Source: Caulobacter sp. SL161
GTDB lineage: Bacteria > Pseudomonadota > Alphaproteobacteria > Caulobacterales > Caulobacteraceae
DNA length: 64,000 nt
NCBI RefSeq assembly: GCF_026672375.1
Contig: NZ_JAPPRA010000001.1
Coordinates: 434,001 to 498,000, forward strand
Direction: 5' to 3'
The notes under the pieces were generated by a model that was not told the origin of the DNA, made no database searches, and saw nothing but the letters and a program-made list of their open reading frames with translations. Shown here in pieces: positions 26,937 through 37,024 of the stretch. Positions within the stretch are counted from its first letter, which is position 1, and each line of letters starts with the position of its first letter. A program made the translations under genes and the position numbers.

Positions 26937-27989
26937 CTACGGGCAGGGATTGGGGTGACGCAGGTGGATGGCGTCGACGGCCTTTTCCAGCTCGTCGGTC
27001 CAGGCGATGTCGAAGGCGTCGATATTGGTCTTCAGCTGATCCATCGAGGTGGCGCCGATGATGGTGGCGGTGACGAACGGACGCGCGTCGCAGAACTTCA
27101 GCGCCAGCTGAGCAGGGTCCAGGCCATGGGCGCGGGCCAGGTCGACATAGCTGCGGAACGCCTCGATCGCGCCGGGGCCCTCATAGCGCTGCATCCGGTC
27201 ATAGAGCGCCTTGCGCGAGCCCGGCGGCAGGGCGCCGTCCAGGTACTTGCCCGTCAGCTGGCCCTGGGCCAGGGGCGAGTAGGCCAGGAGGCCCACCTGC
27301 TCGCGCATGGCGATCTCGGCCAGGCCATACTCGAAGGTGCGGTTGGCCAGGTGATAGGCGTTCTGGATCGAGGCGATGCGCGGCAAGCCGCGCGTGTCGC
27401 TCTCCGACAGGAAGCGCATCACCCCCCAGGGAAACTCGTTCGAGACCCCGACATGGCGGATGTTGCCCTTCTTCACATGGGCGTCCAGCGCCAGCAGGAT
27501 GTTGCCGAAGCTTTCGAATTCGAGGCTGTAGTCCTTGTAGGTCTGGCCGCCGAACACGCGCACCCGGCGATCGGGCCAGTGCAGCTGGTAGAGATCCAGA
27601 TAGTCGGTGCCGAGCCGACGCAGCGAGCCCTCGACCGCCTCGTCGATCTGCGCCTTGGTCTGGCGGGTGACGGCGCCGTCCTTGCGCAGCCAGGGCAGGC
27701 CGCCGAAGGCCGCGCCTTGGCCGGCCACCTTTGAGGCCAGCACGATCTCGGCGCGCTTGCCGGTCTTGCGCAGCCAGGAACCGATATAGGTCTCGGTCAG
27801 GCCTTGAGTCTCGGGGTTGGGCGGGCTGGCGTAGAGCTCGGCGGTATCCCAGAAATTGACCCCACGGCTGAGCGCATAGTCCATCTGTTCATGGGCCTCG
27901 GCCTCGGTGTTCTGCGAGCCCCAGGTCATGGTGCCCAGACAACAACGCGACACCATCACGTCCGATCGGCCCAGCTTGGCGTATTCCAT
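26937..27989 (-). CDS. Aldo/keto reductase, Tas-like
   Basis: The 350-residue TIM-barrel oxidoreductase has FWDTAELYASPP (Asp and catalytic Tyr), VLASKVAG (Lys) and YQLHWPDR (His), completing the AKR tetrad. The C-terminal TIIGATSMDQLKTNI segment binds NADPH. Tas-like proteins of this length act on small carbonyls; the substrate is unknown. ATG 27989 begins the conserved MEYAKLGRSDVMVSRCCLG; the open frame before it is not conserved in character. Confidence 0.88.
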   Translation of the reverse strand: MEYAKLGRSDVMVSRCCLGTMTWGSQNTEAEAHEQMDYALSRGVNFWDTAELYASPPNPETQGLTETYIGSWLRKTGKRAEIVLASKVAGQGAAFGGLPWLRKDGAVTRQTKAQIDEAVEGSLRRLGTDYLDLYQLHWPDRRVRVFGGQTYKDYSLEFESFGNILLALDAHVKKGNIRHVGVSNEFPWGVMRFLSESDTRGLPRIASIQNAYHLANRTFEYGLAEIAMREQVGLLAYSPLAQGQLTGKYLDGALPPGSRKALYDRMQRYEGPGAIEAFRSYVDLARAHGLDPAQLALKFCDARPFVTATIIGATSMDQLKTNIDAFDIAWTDELEKAVDAIHLRHPNPCP

Positions 27990-28191
27990 GAGCGATGCCC
28001 CTTTTGCGCAGAGCCTGCGTTGTAGGAGGGGCTGCGCGCGTCTCGCAAGATGGACCGTAGGGAAAGAGAGAGCGCCGTAGATTTCGCGAACGCATACCAT
28101 GAACGCACGCAAAGGGGGATTGCGTGACGGCGCGGGACACACGATATTTGGGGAGCGTCCATGGTGGACGCCTAGCTCAAGGGCTTTTTCG

Positions 28192-28944
28192 ATGAACGAC
28201 TTCAACCGCGGCTATGCGCGCTCGATCCCGGCGGATCGCGCCGACATGTCGGTTGACGCCGGCCTGCGCAAATTCATGCTCGGCGTCTACAACAAGGTGG
28301 CGCTGGGTCTGGTGGTTTCGGGCGCGCTCGCCTACGCCACCTCGTCTGTCCCGGCCGTCCGCGACCTGCTGTTCGTGGTGCAGGGCGGACGCCTCGCCGG
28401 CGTGACCCCGCTCTACATGGCGGTGGCCTTCGCGCCGCTGGTGCTGATGCTGATCGCCGGCTTCGCGATGCGGAATCCGAAGCCTGAAACCGCCGGCGCC
28501 CTGTACTGGACGATCGTCTCGCTGATCGGCGCGTCGCTGGGTTCGGTGATGCTGCGCTACACGGGCGAGTCGGTCGCGGCGACCTTCTTCGTTACCGCCA
28601 CGGCCTTCGGCGGCCTCAGCCTGTTCGGCTACACCACCAAGAAGGACCTGACCGGGTTCGGCAGCTTCCTGATGATGGGCGTGATCGGCCTGATCGTCGC
28701 CTCGATCGTCAGCATCTTCCTGAAGAGCCCGGCCCTGCTGTTCGCCATCAACGTGCTGGGCGTGCTCATCTTCTCGGGCCTGATCGCCTATGACACCCAG
28801 CGCCTGAAGATGACCTACTACGAAATGGGCGGCGACCGCGCGTCCATGGCGGTGGCCACCAACTTCGGCGCGCTGAGCCTCTACATCAACTTCATCAACC
28901 TGTTCCAGTTCCTGCTGTCGTTCTTCGGCGGCAACCGCGAGTAG
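28192..28944 (+). CDS. Bax inhibitor-1 / YccA-family membrane protein
   Basis: A 250-residue integral membrane protein with seven predicted helices and the C-terminal family motif LIAYDTQRLKMTYYE, with acidic residues of the putative calcium/pH-sensing site. The final helices are ALSLYINFINLFQFLLSFFG. Bacterial relatives (YccA) interact with FtsH. The N-terminal 30 residues are polar and cytoplasmic. It is followed by two palindromic repeats and a terminator. Confidence 0.9.
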   Translation: MNDFNRGYARSIPADRADMSVDAGLRKFMLGVYNKVALGLVVSGALAYATSSVPAVRDLLFVVQGGRLAGVTPLYMAVAFAPLVLMLIAGFAMRNPKPETAGALYWTIVSLIGASLGSVMLRYTGESVAATFFVTATAFGGLSLFGYTTKKDLTGFGSFLMMGVIGLIVASIVSIFLKSPALLFAINVLGVLIFSGLIAYDTQRLKMTYYEMGGDRASMAVATNFGALSLYINFINLFQFLLSFFGGNRE

Positions 28945-28963
28945 GACAAAGGCGTTCATCGCC

Positions 28964-29015
28964 TAGAGCCTCGCGCGTCAAAACGGGATCGTTTTGACGC
29001 GATAACGAGGCTCTA
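28964..29015. repeat. Palindromic repeat with GCGTCAAAACG arms
   Basis: Two nested perfect inverted repeats: outer TAGAGCCTCG (28964-28973) with CGAGGCTCTA (29006-29015), and inner GCGTCAAAACG (28975-28985) with CGTTTTGACGC (28990-29000), separated by GGAT. The whole could form a 21-bp hairpin with small bulges. REP-like element. Confidence 0.85.
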
Positions 29016-29028
29016 AATCAAACACTTG

Positions 29029-29075
29029 GAGCGTGACTCGCGCCGAAACCGGTTCCCACTTTCGGCGTCACGCTC
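29029..29075. repeat. Palindromic repeat containing AAACCGGTTCCCAC
   Basis: GAGCGTGAC (29029-29037) pairs with GTCACGCTC (29067-29075), and CGCCGAAA (29041-29048) with TTTCGGCG (29060-29067). The core, AAACCGGTTCCCACTTT, is the hallmark of a dispersed repeat family seen across alphaproteobacteria (established pattern). It sits 14 bp after the preceding repeat. Confidence 0.85.
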
Positions 29076-29086
29076 TAGCGATGACG

Positions 29087-29118
29087 AAAGCCCCGGCGGA
29101 TCACCGCCGGGGCTTTTT
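29087..29118. terminator. Bidirectional intrinsic terminator
   Basis: AAAGCCCCGGCGG (29087-29099) and CCGCCGGGGCTTT (29104-29116) are perfect arms with an ATCA loop, with T's on the right and A's on the left. It lies between the BI-1-like gene and the convergent DUF2794 gene. Confidence 0.9.
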
Positions 29119-29139
29119 CTTGGTCGGTGGCTCGGCGGT

Positions 29140-29472
29140 TCAGTCGACGACCGCGAACCTGCCCTTTTCGAAGACGCGCAGGACCTGGGCCAGCTCATGG
29201 CCGCGCTTGAGGATCTGGCCGCCCTGGCCGTAGACGGCCCACGCCCCTTGCTTGCGCGCCAGAGCCGGGCGCTTTTCCACCCGGTAGAGCGGCGCCTCGG
29301 CCGCATGGCGAAAGATGGAGAACACGGCGCTCTCTGAGAGTCCGGCGATGCCGTAGTCGCGCCACTCCCCCGCCGCCACCATGCGGCCGTAGAGCCGCAT
29401 CAACTGGTCGAGCTCGCGCCGCTCGAAGAAGACGACGCCCCCGTGGGGCGCGGATGAGGACTCCAGGGCCAT
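29140..29472 (-). CDS. DUF2794 family protein
   Basis: A 110-residue cytoplasmic protein: VVFFERRELDQLMRLYGRMV, then EWRDYGIAGLSESAVFSIFRHAAE, and LAQVLRVFEKGRFAVVD at the end. This matches the alphaproteobacterial family DUF2794. No catalytic motif is obvious and the function is unknown. The gene starts beside the 525-bp non-coding stretch that holds the tandem RNA units. Confidence 0.85.
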   Translation of the reverse strand: MALESSSAPHGGVVFFERRELDQLMRLYGRMVAAGEWRDYGIAGLSESAVFSIFRHAAEAPLYRVEKRPALARKQGAWAVYGQGGQILKRGHELAQVLRVFEKGRFAVVD

Positions 29473-29555
29473 CCCTGGAATCTAGCGATAAACGAGACGA
29501 TTGGAACTATCCGTGTCGCGACGGTCACGCTCGCCGGATTTGCTGCGGCATCGTC

Positions 29556-29615
29556 ATGCAACGCCTCGATATGACCTTAATTCGGTCCTTCGCCCGCCTG
29601 TTTGCGGGTCGATAA
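29556..29615 (+). other. Possible tiny ORF / conserved leader of RNA unit A
   Basis: A 19-codon frame (ATG 29556, inner ATG 29571, TAA 29613-29615) ends MTLIRSFARLFAGR. The equivalent place in unit B ends TTLIWSIPRPVAPR with the same number of codons from the Thr to the stop. The shared DNA is GACC-N7-GGTC (29573-29587), a short hairpin CCCGC-N6-GCGGG, then CGATAA. It could be a coding leader, a structured RNA segment or a promoter/operator; I cannot separate these by eye. Confidence 0.3.
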
Positions 29616-29616
29616 G

Positions 29617-29763
29617 ATCAATGTCGGCTGATCGGACACCCTGTGGTCCAGGATCCTGAACAGCCCCCCCAGCCCCCCAGATCATGGGCCGGTCAGCCGA
29701 CAAACCTATATCCCCTCCCCGAGATGAGCCCGCGCGGACCACCCCCACCGCGCGGGCTTTTTC
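29617..29763 (+). ncRNA. Candidate small RNA, unit A of a tandem pair
   Basis: After GATAAG (29611-29616), TGTCGGCTGA (29622-29631) pairs perfectly with TCAGCCGACA (29693-29702). This encloses a small hairpin (GGACACCCTGTGGTCC) and an unpaired C-rich stretch, CAGCCCCCCCAGCCCCCCAG. An intrinsic terminator follows: AGCCCGCGCGG (29727-29737), loop ACCACCCCCA, CCGCGCGGGCT (29748-29758) and a T-run. C-rich single-stranded loops that can mask Shine-Dalgarno sequences are typical of several alphaproteobacterial regulatory RNAs. The 5' end is inferred. Confidence 0.55.
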
Positions 29764-29791
29764 GCGCGTTCTGAGCGGCCTGCGCCGCGAG

Positions 29792-29857
29792 ATGGCCACG
29801 CGCCGCCGCGAAACGACCTTGATTTGGTCGATCCCGCGCCCGGTTGCGCCGCGATAA
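29792..29857 (+). other. Possible tiny ORF / conserved leader of RNA unit B
   Basis: A 21-codon frame (ATG 29792, TAA 29855-29857) whose last 14 codons align with those of unit A (TTLIWSIPRPVAPR). The DNA shares GACC-N7-GGTC (29815-29829) and a hairpin GCGC-CCGGTT-GCGC in the place of unit A's CCCGC-CTGTTT-GCGGG. GATAA lies exactly 38 bases after the start of the GACC element in both units. The stem sequence differs but pairing is kept, which favours a structured RNA. Confidence 0.3.
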
Positions 29858-29858
29858 T

Positions 29859-29980
29859 AGAGAGGTCGAAGGCGACGAGACCGGGTCCTGACCAGCCCCC
29901 CAGCCCTCCCGGTCAGCAACCGCCGTCTTCGATGTGCAAAGGACCCGCGCGGCTCGTCCCCTCCAGCCGCGCGGGTTTTC
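29859..29980 (+). ncRNA. Candidate small RNA, unit B of a tandem pair
   Basis: After GATAAT (29853-29858), TCGAAG (29868-29873) can pair with CTTCGA (29927-29932), and GACCGGG (29879-29885) pairs perfectly with CCCGGTC (29908-29914). The loop holds TCCTGACCAGCCCCCCAGCC, nearly the same as in unit A. The terminator is ACCCGCGCGGC (29943-29953), loop TCGTCCCCTCCA, GCCGCGCGGGT (29966-29976), then T's. The two units are clear paralogues. Apart from these units, 29473-29998 contains no gene that I can support. Confidence 0.55.
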
Positions 29981-29998
29981 CTTGTCCGCGCTTTGGAG

Positions 29999-30733
29999 TC
30001 AGCGCTTGGCTTCGCCGGCGCTCTGCAAGACGCCCAGGATCCGGCCGCCCTTGGCGCCCTGGACCAGCACCACCGTCACCAGATCAGCGTCATTGGCGGC
30101 GGGCAGGCGATAGAGCTTGGGCTTGCCGGCCCAGGGACCCAGCCTCACCAACTCGCGCACGACATTGCGGTGAACCAGGGTCTGACCCTTGTTGTCACCG
30201 CGCTTGATGGCGATGTCCTGCTCGCGCGGGTCGTAACGCACCAGCCAGACCTCGCCGCCGCCGCGCGGGGCCGGGCCCGAACCGACCGCGACGCGGGCCG
30301 CGCCGATGAACTGCATGTCCGGCGGGTTCAGGCGGGCGCGAGCGGCCGTCTTCACCAGATCCTCGACCGCCTCGGCCTTGGTCCCGGAGGCCTGGACACG
30401 TCCGGCCACGACCATTTGCGGGGTGGGCACATCGCGCAGGGCGAACTTCTTGGCGTAGGCGCGCTGGCGTTCGGCGAAGACCGGCTTGGCGAAGGTGTCC
30501 TTCCAGCCCAGATAGTCCCAATAGTCGACCGCATAGGTCAGGGCCAGGACCCCGTCCTGCTTGGCGAGCTCGGCGGCGACCTGATTGGCCTTGCCGCACG
30601 ACGAGCAGCCTTGAGCCGTAAAAAGCTCCACCACCACGGGCGGTTTCTGCGCCCACGCGACACCCCCCCACGACAGGGTGGCGACGACGCCGGACAGAAC
30701 CAGGCTGAACAGGGAAAGGGCGGCCTTACGCAT
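29999..30733 (-). CDS. DUF1223 secreted thioredoxin-like protein
   Basis: A 244-residue protein with a signal peptide (to about residue 29, AWAQ). A thioredoxin-fold core starts VVVELFTAQGCSSCGKANQ, with a CxxC pair at Cys43 and Cys46. The rest matches DUF1223, a periplasmic family of unknown role that probably acts in thiol-disulfide exchange. ATG 30733 (MRKAALS) is preferred; ATG 30742 is three codons upstream. The stop is 19 bp from the terminator of RNA unit B. Confidence 0.85.
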   Translation of the reverse strand: MRKAALSLFSLVLSGVVATLSWGGVAWAQKPPVVVELFTAQGCSSCGKANQVAAELAKQDGVLALTYAVDYWDYLGWKDTFAKPVFAERQRAYAKKFALRDVPTPQMVVAGRVQASGTKAEAVEDLVKTAARARLNPPDMQFIGAARVAVGSGPAPRGGGEVWLVRYDPREQDIAIKRGDNKGQTLVHRNVVRELVRLGPWAGKPKLYRLPAANDADLVTVVLVQGAKGGRILGVLQSAGEAKR

Positions 30734-30847
30734 TGAGCGCACTTAAGCCAAGAACGCCTCGATTAGCCGTTCACGAGGCCGTGAATAGCGATGTCATATG
30801 GGGAGAAAGCGAACCGACACCGTTGTCAGTCGCTTCAGACACGAAAA

Positions 30848-30873
30848 CGGCCGGCCCCGCGAGGGACCGGCCG
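30848..30873. terminator. Terminator downstream of acnA
   Basis: CGGCCGG and CCGGCCG arms with inner CCC/GGG pairs close a GCGA loop. The stem is flanked by AAAA on the left (T-run on the minus strand) and TTTTT on the right, so it can stop transcription both ways. It begins 29 bases after the acnA stop. Confidence 0.85.
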
Positions 30874-30901
30874 CCTTTTTCGAGTCGCTGTAACGCGCGG
30901 C

Positions 30902-33589
<2,688 letters not shown>

Positions 33590-33772
33590 TTTCAAGGATC
33601 CTTCTCTGTCCACGGCCGCCCGAAAACCACTCCCGGAATCACGCGCAGATCGGAAGGGACACACAGGTTCCGCCTCCGCGCCGCGTACCACCCTGAACGA
33701 CTGGAGGGGGGCGACCGGCCGCTTCTTAGCGCCGCCGTCGAGCAACGTCCATGTCACGCGCGGGGTCTTGGC

Positions 33773-34387
33773 GTGTTGAGAGCTGTTCTCATTAGGGATC
33801 TGGCGATCTCGCGCGGCGAGCGAACGCTGTTTTCTCAGCTAGATCTGACACTTCGCGCCGGCGAGGCCGCGACGCTGGTGGGGCGAAATGGCGCGGGCAA
33901 GACCAGCCTTTTGCGCGCCGTGGCGGGCCTTTTGCGCCCGGCCGCCGGTTCGATCGCCTTCGACGGCGCGAACGGCCCCATCGAGTCCGACACCGCCCGG
34001 GCCGATCATCTGCACATGCTGGGCCACCAGGACGGCCTCAAATCGAGTCGCACGGCCTGGGAGGAGCTGCGCTTCCAGACACTGTGGACCGGCGGGACCG
34101 AGGACAGCGCCCGCAGCGCCGCCGAGCGATTCGATCTCCGCCGCCTGCTGGATCTGGAGGTGCGCCGCCTCTCCGCCGGCCAACGGCGGCGCCTGGCCCT
34201 GGCGCGCCTCGCCGCCAGCCCGCGGTCGCTCTGGCTTCTCGACGAGCCGATGGCGCCGCTGGACGCGGGCCAGCGCGCGGCCTTCGGCGCGGTGATGGCC
34301 GAACACATCGCCGGCGGGGGCATGATCCTGGCCTCGGTCCACGATCCCCTGCCGATCCCGGCCCGCAGCGTCGAGGTCGGCGCATGA
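33773..34387 (+). CDS. ccmA: Haem exporter ATP-binding subunit CcmA
   Basis: A 204-residue ABC ATPase with Walker [19 protein letters not shown], signature [15 protein letters not shown] and Walker [13 protein letters not shown]. It matches CcmA, which with CcmB and CcmC loads haem onto CcmE for c-type cytochromes. No ATG fits; the start is GTG 33773 (or TTG 33776) in front of [15 protein letters not shown]. It overlaps ccmB by ATGA and is divergent from acnA (183-bp gap). Confidence 0.9.
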   Translation: MLRAVLIRDLAISRGERTLFSQLDLTLRAGEAATLVGRNGAGKTSLLRAVAGLLRPAAGSIAFDGANGPIESDTARADHLHMLGHQDGLKSSRTAWEELRFQTLWTGGTEDSARSAAERFDLRRLLDLEVRRLSAGQRRRLALARLAASPRSLWLLDEPMAPLDAGQRAAFGAVMAEHIAGGGMILASVHDPLPIPARSVEVGA

Positions 34388-35048
34388 GGGCGTTCGGAAT
34401 CCTGCTGCGGCGCGAACTGGCCCTGGCCTGGGGCAAGGGCGGCGGTCCGCTGCTGGCCTTGACCTTCTACGCCTGTGTCGTGGTGCTTTTGCCCATGGCG
34501 TCCGGCCGCGCGCCCGAGCGCCTGGCCGCCATCGCCCCAGGCATCGCCTGGCTGGCCCTGGCACTGGCGGCGCTGCTGTCTCTGGAGCGCCTGTTCGAGC
34601 GCGACTACGAGGATGGGACGCTCGACCTTCTGGCCATGGGTCCCGCGCCGCTGGAAGCCGTGGCGGTCGCCAAGTGCCTGGCCCAGTGGCTGGCGACCGG
34701 CGCGCCGCTGGCCCTGGCCGCTCCGATCGCGGCGCTGATGCTGGGCGCGGAACCAAAGGTGATGCCGCTGCTGGTGCTCTGCGCCCTGGCCGGGGGCTGG
34801 CCTTCGCCTTCCTCGGCGGCTTGGGCGCGGCCCTGGCGCTGGGCAGCAAGCGCGGCGGCCTGCTGGTGGCGGTGATCGTGCTGCCACTGTTCGCCCCGCC
34901 GGTGATCTTCGGCGCCGGCGCCCTGGACGGCTATGCGGCGGGCCTGCCCTGGACCGGCGGCCTTCTGTTCCTGCTGGCCTACAGCGTCGGCGCCGTGGCG
35001 CTGACTCCGCTGGCCATGGGCGCGGCCTGCCGGAGCGCTTTGGATTGA
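34384..35048 (+). pseudogene. ccmB: Haem exporter permease CcmB, interrupted by a one-base frameshift
   Basis: The first 137 codons ([20 protein letters not shown] to LLVLCALAGG) are CcmB, a six-helix membrane protein. At the run of five G's at 34792-34796 the CcmB sequence moves to another frame (LAFAFLGGLGAALALGSKRG) and continues to the normal end, MGAACRSALD. One added G would restore a 221-residue protein of normal size. So either the G-run lost a base in this strain, or the sequence has an error, or translation slips there. The start overlaps the ccmA stop (ATGA). Confidence 0.85.
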
Positions 35049-35058
35049 GCCGATAGAC

Positions 35059-35158
35059 TGTCGTCCGGGCCAAGCGCAAAGCGCGCAGAGCCGGGACCAC
35101 CGGGAACTCAGAGCCTGCCGCGGTCCCGGCTCTCGGCTACGCAACTGCCGGGATGACA
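35059..35158. repeat. Intergenic palindromic repeat (related to 375-488)
   Basis: TGTCGTCCGGG (35059-35069) and CCGGGATGACA (35148-35158) form imperfect outer arms. AGAGCCGGGACC (35087-35098) and GGTCCCGGCTCT (35122-35133) form perfect inner arms. It fills the gap between ccmB and the convergent transporter gene. Confidence 0.7.
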
Positions 35159-35163
35159 GCCTT

Positions 35164-36057
35164 TTACGGCGTCGGCGCGACGGTGGCCTGCAGGTCGCCC
35201 GGTTTGGCCTTCCGTTCCCCCAGCACCACCGCGAAGCTGCCGCTAATGATCAAGAGCCCCCCGGCGAACAGGGCGGCGGTGAGGTGGTCGCCAAACAGCA
35301 GGACCCCGCAGGCCGCGCCCATCAAGGGCTCGATATTGATGAACACGCCCGCGCTGGCCGCCCCGACCCGGGCGGCGCCATACTGCCAGGCGGCGGTCGC
35401 CAGCAAGGTAGCCACGACGCCCTGAGCCACGATCGCGGTCCAGGCCGGCGCGCTGAGCGCCAGCTTCGGCGGACCGTGCATGACGAGCGCGATCGGCAGC
35501 ACGACCAGGGCCGCGACGATGATCGATACCGCCGGAATGGCCATGGGATTGGGCGCCGGCGGGGCGCGGCGCAGCACCAAAAGCCAGGTCAGGAACAGGA
35601 ACAGCGCCGCGATCGACAGGGCCACGCCCAGCGGCGAACTGGCGCCGTCGGGCTTGCCCGCGATCAGGGCCGCGCCCAGGGTCGCCGCGGCCACGCCGAT
35701 CCAGGACAGGCGCGAGACCCTCTCGCCCAGCACCCGGGCGCTGACGGCGATCAGCGCCGGCATGGCGCCGACCAGAAGAGCCGCGACCGTGACGCTGACA
35801 TGGGCCAGGCCCTCGAACTGGACCAGGAACGCTACGCCGTACAGGGCGCCAGCCAGCAGCACGATCGGCGAGCGAAACAGCGCCCGCACCTCCGGACGCC
35901 GCAGCGCGAACGGCGCGGCGGCCAGGGCGGCCACCAGGAAACGCAGCAGCACCATATGGGCCGCATCGGTCTCCTGCAGGATCAGCTTGCCGGTGGGAAA
36001 GCCCAGACCCCAGCTGATCCCGGCCAGGGCCAGCGCGACAAAGGCGAGCGACTTCAT
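35164..36057 (-). CDS. EamA-family (DMT superfamily) transporter
   Basis: A 297-residue inner-membrane protein with ten predicted helices in two EamA repeats (about 5-135 and 150-285). The repeat-end motif GEPxxA-like segment appears as INIEPLMGAACGVLLFGDHL. The family exports amino acids, nucleobases or other metabolites; the substrate is unknown. It lies on the opposite strand between ccmB and ccmC, splitting the ccm genes. Confidence 0.85.
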   Translation of the reverse strand: MKSLAFVALALAGISWGLGFPTGKLILQETDAAHMVLLRFLVAALAAAPFALRRPEVRALFRSPIVLLAGALYGVAFLVQFEGLAHVSVTVAALLVGAMPALIAVSARVLGERVSRLSWIGVAAATLGAALIAGKPDGASSPLGVALSIAALFLFLTWLLVLRRAPPAPNPMAIPAVSIIVAALVVLPIALVMHGPPKLALSAPAWTAIVAQGVVATLLATAAWQYGAARVGAASAGVFINIEPLMGAACGVLLFGDHLTAALFAGGLLIISGSFAVVLGERKAKPGDLQATVAPTP

Positions 36058-36200
36058 GCGGACTCCGGCCGGCGAGGATGCGGACCGGGCGATGGCACGG
36101 CGCGGCGGTCTTTACTACAGAAAGAGGCGCCGCGATCTGTCAGCTGGCGCGCGCCACAAGGTCGAACAGCGTTATCCGCTTCAAGCAAACATGGAGATTT

Positions 36201-36210
36201 GTTCATGAAC
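36201..36210. promoter_or_regulatory. Short perfect palindrome upstream of the Spy-like gene
   Basis: GTTCATGAAC is a perfect 10-bp palindrome 70 bp before the start of the Spy/CpxP-like gene. It lies in the gap between two divergent genes and may be an operator; no known consensus was matched. Confidence 0.3.
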
Positions 36211-36279
36211 GCGGACATTTTCGCGCCATAAGACGATGGCCAAGCTTCCGCTTCAGGTTACGACAGGGAGCTCACAACC

Positions 36280-36924
36280 ATGCGTAAGACATCGACGCGC
36301 GTCGCCTTCGCCGGCGCGGCCATCTCCACCCTCATCGCCGGCGCGGCCCTCGCGCAGGTCCCGGCTCCGCCCGCCCCGCCGGCGCCGCCTCCACCGCCCG
36401 AGGCGCCGTTGCCGCCCCTGCCCATGGAAGGCCTGATGGCCATGGCCGGTCCCGGCATGGACATGATGGTGATGCGCCACGGACGCTCGGTCGATCCGGA
36501 AAAGCGCGCCCAGCGTCTGCGCGATGTTCTGCAACTGCGCCCCGACCAGGACGGCGCGCTCAAGGCCTTCGTCGAGGCGACGACGCCGAAGATCGAGATC
36601 AAGCGTGAGGCCGTCAAAAAGGAAAAGGGCGACAAGGCCGACGGCGACAAGATGGAATGGACCGAGCGCACGCCGCCGACCACGCTGGAGCGTCTCGACC
36701 GCATGACCAAGGCCGCTGACGCCATGAAGAAGCGCGCCGAGGCCACCCGCGCCTTCTATACCGCCCTCACGCCCAGCCAGCAGAAGACCTTCGACGTGCT
36801 GGGCATGGGCGAGGACGGCCTGGGCGGCGGAGAGCGCGTCTTCGTGCGCCGCTTCGACACCAAGGGCCCCGCCATGTTTAAGAACGGCGACCGCCGGGTG
36901 ATCATCCAGCGCAAGGTCGGCTGA
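36280..36924 (+). CDS. Periplasmic Spy/CpxP-like protein
   Basis: A 214-residue protein with a signal peptide ending ALAQ near residue 26, then a Pro-rich linker (APPAPPPPPEAPLPPLP) and a Met-rich patch (MDMMVM). A helical domain follows with LQLRPDQDGALKAFVE and LTPSQQKTFDVLG, the second being the LTxxQ motif of Spy/CpxP chaperones. The family protects periplasmic proteins or senses envelope stress. A GGGAG ribosome site precedes ATG 36280. It sits between ccmB and ccmC without an obvious link to haem. Confidence 0.78.
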   Translation: MRKTSTRVAFAGAAISTLIAGAALAQVPAPPAPPAPPPPPEAPLPPLPMEGLMAMAGPGMDMMVMRHGRSVDPEKRAQRLRDVLQLRPDQDGALKAFVEATTPKIEIKREAVKKEKGDKADGDKMEWTERTPPTTLERLDRMTKAADAMKKRAEATRAFYTALTPSQQKTFDVLGMGEDGLGGGERVFVRRFDTKGPAMFKNGDRRVIIQRKVG

Positions 36925-37024
36925 CCTTAACGCCACGCGTGGAAGCGGCTTGCGACGCGGGCCGCTTCCACTCCGTAGCGATACGGCCATTGCCCGCGCG
37001 CGCCGGCCGCACTAAGCAGCCTGC

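Noticed and set aside
29501..29525. GGAAC element as a sigma-T (general stress) promoter for the RNA units
   Set aside because: No CGTT-type -10 was found at the required 16-17 base spacing.
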